Positions 60,393 through 64,000 of a stretch of DNA of 64,000 nt are shown here, in pieces; positions within the stretch are counted from its first letter, which is position 1; each line of letters begins with the position of its first letter. The stretch is from positions 248,001-312,000 of the forward strand of contig CAVTYH010000006.1 of the NCBI GenBank assembly GCA_963738835.1. Direction: 5' to 3'. The notes beneath the pieces are model-generated. The model was not told where the DNA came from, made no database searches, and worked only from the letters and a program-made list of their open reading frames with translations. Both the position numbers and the translations under genes were made by a program. The DNA comes from CAVTYH01 sp963738835. GTDB taxonomy: Bacteria > Planctomycetota > Planctomycetia > Pirellulales > JADZDJ01.

Positions 60393-61172
60393 ATGACAAA
60401 CGGTTCCAGGGGCTCACGAATTGCGGTTTTGTCGTCTGCTGCACTGTGCTTCGTCATCGTTGGCGGTATTGCGATGGCCATTGATGAATGGAAGTCGGGC
60501 AAAATCTGGCCGGAACCAAAAATGGTTCAGCCGGGCGACAGCGGTGCGCCGCCAGCGGACGCCATTGTGCTGTTCGACGGCAAAGATATGTCGGCCTGGA
60601 ACGACGCCGACAAGTGGAAAGTTAAAGACGGCGTGGTGACTTGCGGCGGGAACGATATTAAAACCAAACAAGAGTTCGGCGATTGCCAACTGCATTTAGA
60701 GTTTGCCACGCCCGATGTGGTGCGCGGCAACGGGCAAGGTCGCGGCAATAGCGGCGCGTTTTTCATGGATCGCTACGAGCTACAGGTGCTCGATTCCATC
60801 AAGAATCCGACGTATTTCGATGGCCAGTGCGGAGCGATTTACAAACAGCACCCGCCGCTCGTGAACGCTAGCCGCAAGCCCGGTGAATGGCAAACATACG
60901 ATGCCATTTTTACTGCCCCGCGATTTGAAGCTGATGGCAAGCTGAAAACGCCGGCCTACATTACCGTGTTTCACAACGGCGTGGTGATTCAAGATCATTT
61001 CCCGCTCTTGGGTTCCACGGCCTATGATCGGCCACCGGCGTACGAGGCGCATCCGCTAAAAGCCCCGCTGCGTCTGCAATACCACAACAATCCGGTGCGC
61101 TTCCGCAATATCTGGATTCGCGAACTTGTGCGGGTTGATTTCAAGATGCCGGAAAAGGCGGCCAAGGGATAA
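60393..61172 (+). CDS. Secreted 3-keto-disaccharide hydrolase / DUF1080 domain protein
   Basis: ATG 60393 has GGAGGAA six bases upstream, and the leader is AVLSSAALCFVIVGGIAMAI. The DUF1080 jelly-roll follows: AIVLFDGKDMSAWNDADKWK, VKDGVVTCGGNDIKTKQEFG, CQLHLEFATP, GRGNSGAFFMDRYELQVLDS, YITVFHNGVVIQDHFPLLGS and LRLQYHNNPVRFRNIWIREL. It is a concanavalin-like fold, abundant in planctomycetes, with hydrolytic activity on 3-keto-glycosides shown for some members. The length (259 aa) is typical. Isolated gene; the strand-mate downstream is the PDZ protein after a palindromic repeat. Confidence 0.9.
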   Translation: MTNGSRGSRIAVLSSAALCFVIVGGIAMAIDEWKSGKIWPEPKMVQPGDSGAPPADAIVLFDGKDMSAWNDADKWKVKDGVVTCGGNDIKTKQEFGDCQLHLEFATPDVVRGNGQGRGNSGAFFMDRYELQVLDSIKNPTYFDGQCGAIYKQHPPLVNASRKPGEWQTYDAIFTAPRFEADGKLKTPAYITVFHNGVVIQDHFPLLGSTAYDRPPAYEAHPLKAPLRLQYHNNPVRFRNIWIRELVRVDFKMPEKAAKG

Positions 61173-61229
61173 GCGGGATTTTTGAGACTTGGCTTAAAAT
61201 GGCCGGCGACTTTTTCAAATTGCGAACAG

Positions 61230-61308
61230 GGGTGGCACGCCTTGAGTCCTCGAAGGGCGTGGATCGAAGCTCAGAGCACGCCCTTCCTGAGTTCAGGGCG
61301 TGCCACCT
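61230..61308. repeat. Extragenic palindrome, GGTGGCACGCC family
   Basis: The left arm has GGTGGCACGCCTTGAGTCC and GAAGGGCGTGG; the right arm has GCACGCCCTTCCTGAGTTC and AGGGCGTGCCACC. Together they form a long imperfect hairpin of about 80 bases between the DUF1080 and PDZ genes. Confidence 0.75.
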
Positions 61309-61388
61309 TGATGAATACTCACCAGCTTGAAAAAGTAAAAAGCTCTTCCTCCCGGCGAAACGCTAGCGCTTGCCGCGGGCGGAAGTGC

Positions 61389-61394
61389 TATAAT
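61389..61394 (+). promoter_or_regulatory. Candidate -10 box for a near-leaderless PDZ transcript
   Basis: A perfect TATAAT ends eight bases before the ATG at 61402, so transcription would start at or next to the start codon. No good -35 is spaced at 17 bp and no ribosome site is visible. Confidence 0.3.
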
Positions 61395-61401
61395 AGCGGT
61401 G

Positions 61402-62520
61402 ATGCTGTCACCGACTTTGCCAATTCGACCGGCCGTCAATCGCAGTGCTTGCTGGCTTCTGATCGCAATGGCCCTTGGCGCTGCGTCGGCCAGCTGGCTG
61501 TCTGGCGCAGAAAAGAGCAGCCCGCCCAAGCAGCCCGATCAAAGTATCGCTCGCTTGATCACAGAATTGGGCTCGCAAGACTACCGCACGCGCGAAGCTG
61601 CCAGTCGGCAACTGACCGCCAAGGGGCCGGTGGCAGTCGATGCCCTGGCCAAAGCCGCGCAAACCGATGATCTGGAAGTCTCGTACCGGGCGGTGCGGAT
61701 TCTCGAATCGCTCATGACCTCCGGTGATGGCGCCACACAGGACCGCATTGCCGAATCGCTGAAAGCCCTGGCCGGTCGTGAAACTACTTCGGCCGCGGGG
61801 CTGGCGTCCGACGTGCTGGCACTTTATCAATTCACGCTCAGCGATCGGGCCGTCGAGCAATTGCGAAAGTTGGGAGCAGCCGTGGCGCTGTCCGACGAAT
61901 TACCGTTCATGGAGCCCGGCTACATGCAAATCACGCTGACCGATGGCTGGAAGGGAACCAGCGACGATTTGAAGCTGCTGAAGCAAGTCCGAAATCTTCA
62001 GTGGCTGCGCGTGATTAACGTGTCGCTGGACGATTCTGACTTGGGCACGCTCAGAGAGCTATCGCAAGTGATGCAGATCGATTTGTATGGCGCTGGTGTT
62101 TCGGCTGAGGCCGCCGATAAATTGGCCGCTGCACTGCCGAATGCGATGGTCGATCGCCGCAACGGAGCGCTGCTGGGTGTGAGTGGCTTGCCGAACATGC
62201 CCAATTGCATCATCAGTGAAGTGCGGCCGGGCACCGCGGCCGAATCGGCCGGCATTCGCGTGGGGGACGAAATCATTACTTTTGATGGTCATCCCGTTCA
62301 TAACTTTGAAGAATTCACGGGCTTGGTCGCTGCCAAGAAGGGGGGCGATCAGGTGAAGCTGGAATTCCGTCGTGAAGAACAAGTCATCTCGAAGGATGTG
62401 ACGCTGGGTCGCTGGACGGCAGACGTAGGCGGTAATGGCCGCTTCCAGCCCCGTCCGTTCAATCCGCAGCCGTTCAATCCGCCGGTGCTGCCGGCAATTC
62501 CGGCCGCGCCGAACAAGTAG
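61402..62520 (+). CDS. Secreted PDZ-domain protein with HEAT-like repeats
   Basis: A 372-residue exported protein. Leader ACWLLIAMALGAASASWLSG. Residues about 45-130 form paired helices (ARLITELGSQDYRTREAASR, QLTAKGPVAVDALAKAAQTD, VSYRAVRILESLMTSG), like HEAT or armadillo repeats of planctomycete secreted proteins. A small alpha/beta region follows (LRVINVSLDDSDLGTLREL), then a PDZ domain at about 255-330 (LGVSGLPNMPNCIISEVRPG, AAESAGIRVGDEIITFDGHP). The tail is Pro/Asn/Phe-rich (RPFNPQPFNPPVLPAIP). There is no HtrA-type protease domain, so it is a binding or scaffold protein for extracytoplasmic partners. ATG 61402 is used; GTG 61399 is three bases upstream. Confidence 0.78.
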   Translation: MLSPTLPIRPAVNRSACWLLIAMALGAASASWLSGAEKSSPPKQPDQSIARLITELGSQDYRTREAASRQLTAKGPVAVDALAKAAQTDDLEVSYRAVRILESLMTSGDGATQDRIAESLKALAGRETTSAAGLASDVLALYQFTLSDRAVEQLRKLGAAVALSDELPFMEPGYMQITLTDGWKGTSDDLKLLKQVRNLQWLRVINVSLDDSDLGTLRELSQVMQIDLYGAGVSAEAADKLAAALPNAMVDRRNGALLGVSGLPNMPNCIISEVRPGTAAESAGIRVGDEIITFDGHPVHNFEEFTGLVAAKKGGDQVKLEFRREEQVISKDVTLGRWTADVGGNGRFQPRPFNPQPFNPPVLPAIPAAPNK

Positions 62521-62561
62521 CGAATCGGCGTCAGATTTTTATTACGGGCAAATCGGGCCGA

Positions 62562-63602
62562 TCACTTTGTCTGCGGTGCCGCCGCTTGGGCGACATCAGC
62601 CTTGGAAAAGAAGTCGGACACCCGAGTCAGCGCATCGCTGATGTGGAAAATTGCCGTATAGTGCCCGCAGTCGTACCAGAAGATGGGCGGTCGGCCAAAG
62701 GCTTCCCACAGGCTATCGGTACACGGGCGCGGAATGACTTCATCGTTCTTGGCGTTGAGCATCAGCACTTTGCGGCCTTTCACACAGGCGCCGTAGGTGC
62801 AAGGATCGACGGTCTTCATCAGCTCGACCAACTCTTGCAGCGAATGCCCCTGGTTGGTCCACGATTGTTTAGCGGCCAGAATATGACGTTCGGTGGTTTC
62901 GCTAAGAATGCGGTTCAAATCGCCGCCGGCCAGCACGGGACAGACTTTCGTCAAACGCGGCTCGGCGGTTGCAGCCAGCGACGCCGTGATGCCGCCGAGA
63001 CTGATGCCGAAGATGCCGATCTGTTTGGCGTCCACTTCGTCCTGACTTGCCAACCAGGCGGTGGCATAACGGATGTCTTTGACCGCCTGAATCATGCCCT
63101 GCACGGTTTCTTCCGGGTTGGTCGAAACCATGCGCACCGGCGAATTTGGATCGCGCCGCTCGCCGTAGTACGGCATCTTCACAAACAACGCCGCCACGCC
63201 GTGCTGTGCCAGGTTATTTGCGAACACCCGGGCCAACGGAAAATCGCCGCCCAAGATGTGCAGCACAATGCACGCCGGATACTTGCCCGGTTTGGCCGGA
63301 CGAAAGTATTCGCAATGCACGGTGTTATTGTTGAGGTGCTTGGTGACAACCGGCGAGGGAAACGTCACCAGCGATACCTCCACATCGCCCGCCCAGCCCG
63401 GCTGCGGCTTTTGTTCGAAGTCGAATGTTTTCGCGGTCAGACGAAACGGCTCGGGAACAACTTCCCCTTCCTTGGCCACCGGTTCGAATTGCACTTCTCC
63501 GCGGCGAATTTCCGGCTCCGCCGACATTCCGATTGGCAGCCGGGCAATGAAGATCGCTGCCAACAGAATCAGTGCAACGGAGCGAACGAAACGCATTGGC
63601 AT
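62562..63602 (-). CDS. Secreted alpha/beta hydrolase, dienelactone/acetylxylan-esterase-like
   Basis: A 346-residue exported hydrolase. The start at 63602 gives a leader (RFVRSVALILLAAIFIARLP); the open frame extends to 63737 without one. The core shows YFRPAKPGKYPACIVLHILG with an oxyanion-type HILGG, IGIFGISLGGITASLAATAE with the nucleophile Ser in G-x-S-x-G, VLMLNAKNDEVIPRPCTDSL with the acid Asp, and FWYDCGHYTAIF with the catalytic His. Such planctomycete esterases usually act on acetylated sugars or similar esters; the substrate is inferred, and other alpha/beta hydrolase roles are possible. Frame intact. It is divergent from the radical SAM gene and lies away from the glycosidase cluster. 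Confidence 0.8.
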   Translation of the reverse strand: MPMRFVRSVALILLAAIFIARLPIGMSAEPEIRRGEVQFEPVAKEGEVVPEPFRLTAKTFDFEQKPQPGWAGDVEVSLVTFPSPVVTKHLNNNTVHCEYFRPAKPGKYPACIVLHILGGDFPLARVFANNLAQHGVAALFVKMPYYGERRDPNSPVRMVSTNPEETVQGMIQAVKDIRYATAWLASQDEVDAKQIGIFGISLGGITASLAATAEPRLTKVCPVLAGGDLNRILSETTERHILAAKQSWTNQGHSLQELVELMKTVDPCTYGACVKGRKVLMLNAKNDEVIPRPCTDSLWEAFGRPPIFWYDCGHYTAIFHISDALTRVSDFFSKADVAQAAAPQTK

Positions 63603-63864
63603 GGAAGGAAAATCCATCGAGTTGACGAAGAAGGCGGGTGTTGCATTCTTCGCCGAAGGGGTGTGGGGGCAACACGGTACAGACGCACCACAAGGTACAC
63701 AAGCCCGCTGCCTAATAACGATCGCCCTAAAGTTCATGCTAGCAGCTGCGGTTGCTCTGGACCACGTTTCAGTCGGTTCTTAGAATCCCGCCCACAAAAG
63801 CAGGTCTGCGATCCGCGGACCCTGGGCGCGGAAATTGCGCATCGCGAGGGATAAAGGAGTTCCC

Positions 63865-64000
63865 ATGGTTGGATTGACGTTGGCTGGTTCTGTGGCGTCG
63901 CGCGTCATTGCCGACGGAATGAGCCTGTATCGGCGTAAATTCCCGCGCACGGTTCGAGTGGAAACCACGAACCACTGCCAGGCGGCGTGTACGTTCTGCC
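63865..64000 (+). CDS. Radical SAM protein, partial (5' end only)
   Basis: AAAGGAG precedes ATG 63865. The first 45 codons end in RVETTNHCQAACTFC, where C-x3-C-x2-C binds the 4Fe-4S cluster that cleaves S-adenosylmethionine. The N-terminal helix (ASRVIADGMSLYRRKFPRTV) is unlike a signal peptide. The window ends here, so the subclass and reaction cannot be assigned. Confidence 0.8.
   Translation, partial: MVGLTLAGSVASRVIADGMSLYRRKFPRTVRVETTNHCQAACTFC

Noticed and set aside
62586..63854. 422-codon plus-strand frame
   Set aside because: It is entirely antisense to the esterase, has high His/Arg/Gln content typical of a shadow frame in GC-rich DNA, and has no recognisable motif.

Overview
The window reads as a chromosomal segment from a planctomycete, probably Pirellulales-like. 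The evidence is the set of lineage-typical secreted families: a giant protein with the FETLEGRRVLA-type N-terminus, several PEP-CTERM surface proteins, PQQ-like propellers, a formylglycine sulfatase, DUF1080 and PDZ/HEAT-like secreted proteins, a long SecA, and a Kdo transferase that implies a Gram-negative envelope. The taxon is inferred; no rRNA or tRNA gene was seen.

Layout. 1-4.4 kb: waaA (partial) and secA on the minus strand. 4.7-10 kb: an MBL-fold hydrolase, a small membrane-anchored protein, a CopA-type copper ATPase and trpD. 10.2-17.2 kb: a PQQ-like propeller, a fused 5-oxoprolinase/hydantoinase (HyuA-HyuB), a KaiC-like ATPase and a glycine-zipper protein. 17.3-37.3 kb: a polysaccharide-degradation and surface block. 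It holds a sulfatase, a GH51 arabinofuranosidase, a GH39-type xylosidase, a 2,706-residue autotransporter-type beta-repeat PEP-CTERM protein with a dockerin-like tail, a GntR/FCD regulator with a perfect 17-bp palindrome, a GH9 cellulase and a large secreted regulatory-domain protein. 37.4-49.3 kb: a second propeller, a Tat-exported hemerythrin protein, three PEP-CTERM proteins, a DUF4139-like secreted protein, an STN-domain protein, and gene remnants mixed with dispersed repeats. 49.4-55.3 kb: a giant secreted beta-repeat/calcium-repeat protein. 55.8-64 kb: argS, moxR, sppA, a DUF1080 protein, a PDZ protein, an esterase and the start of a radical SAM gene.

How the genes fit together. The central block looks like an extracellular plant-polysaccharide programme. 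Exported GH51, GH39 and GH9 enzymes would attack arabinoxylan and cellulose-type chains, the sulfatase and esterases would remove substituents, and the giant repeat proteins would act as adhesins or matrix. A GntR regulator lies in a divergent promoter region with the GH9 operon. PEP-CTERM sorting needs an exosortase that is not in this window.

Two caveats matter when using this annotation. First, many genes carry single-base indels that split an otherwise conserved protein into two frames: thirteen outside argS and about as many again inside argS. The remaining codons are well conserved, so uncorrected assembly error is more likely than decay. I give restored coordinates for those genes. Second, there are several families of extragenic palindromic repeats (at about 9.0, 16.6, 37.3, 46.2-46.4, 55.8, 59.0 and 61.3 kb) and a gene-poor repeat-rich stretch at 47.3-48.8 kb. 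That stretch contains an orphan consensus promoter and remnants of a DNA methyltransferase-like gene.
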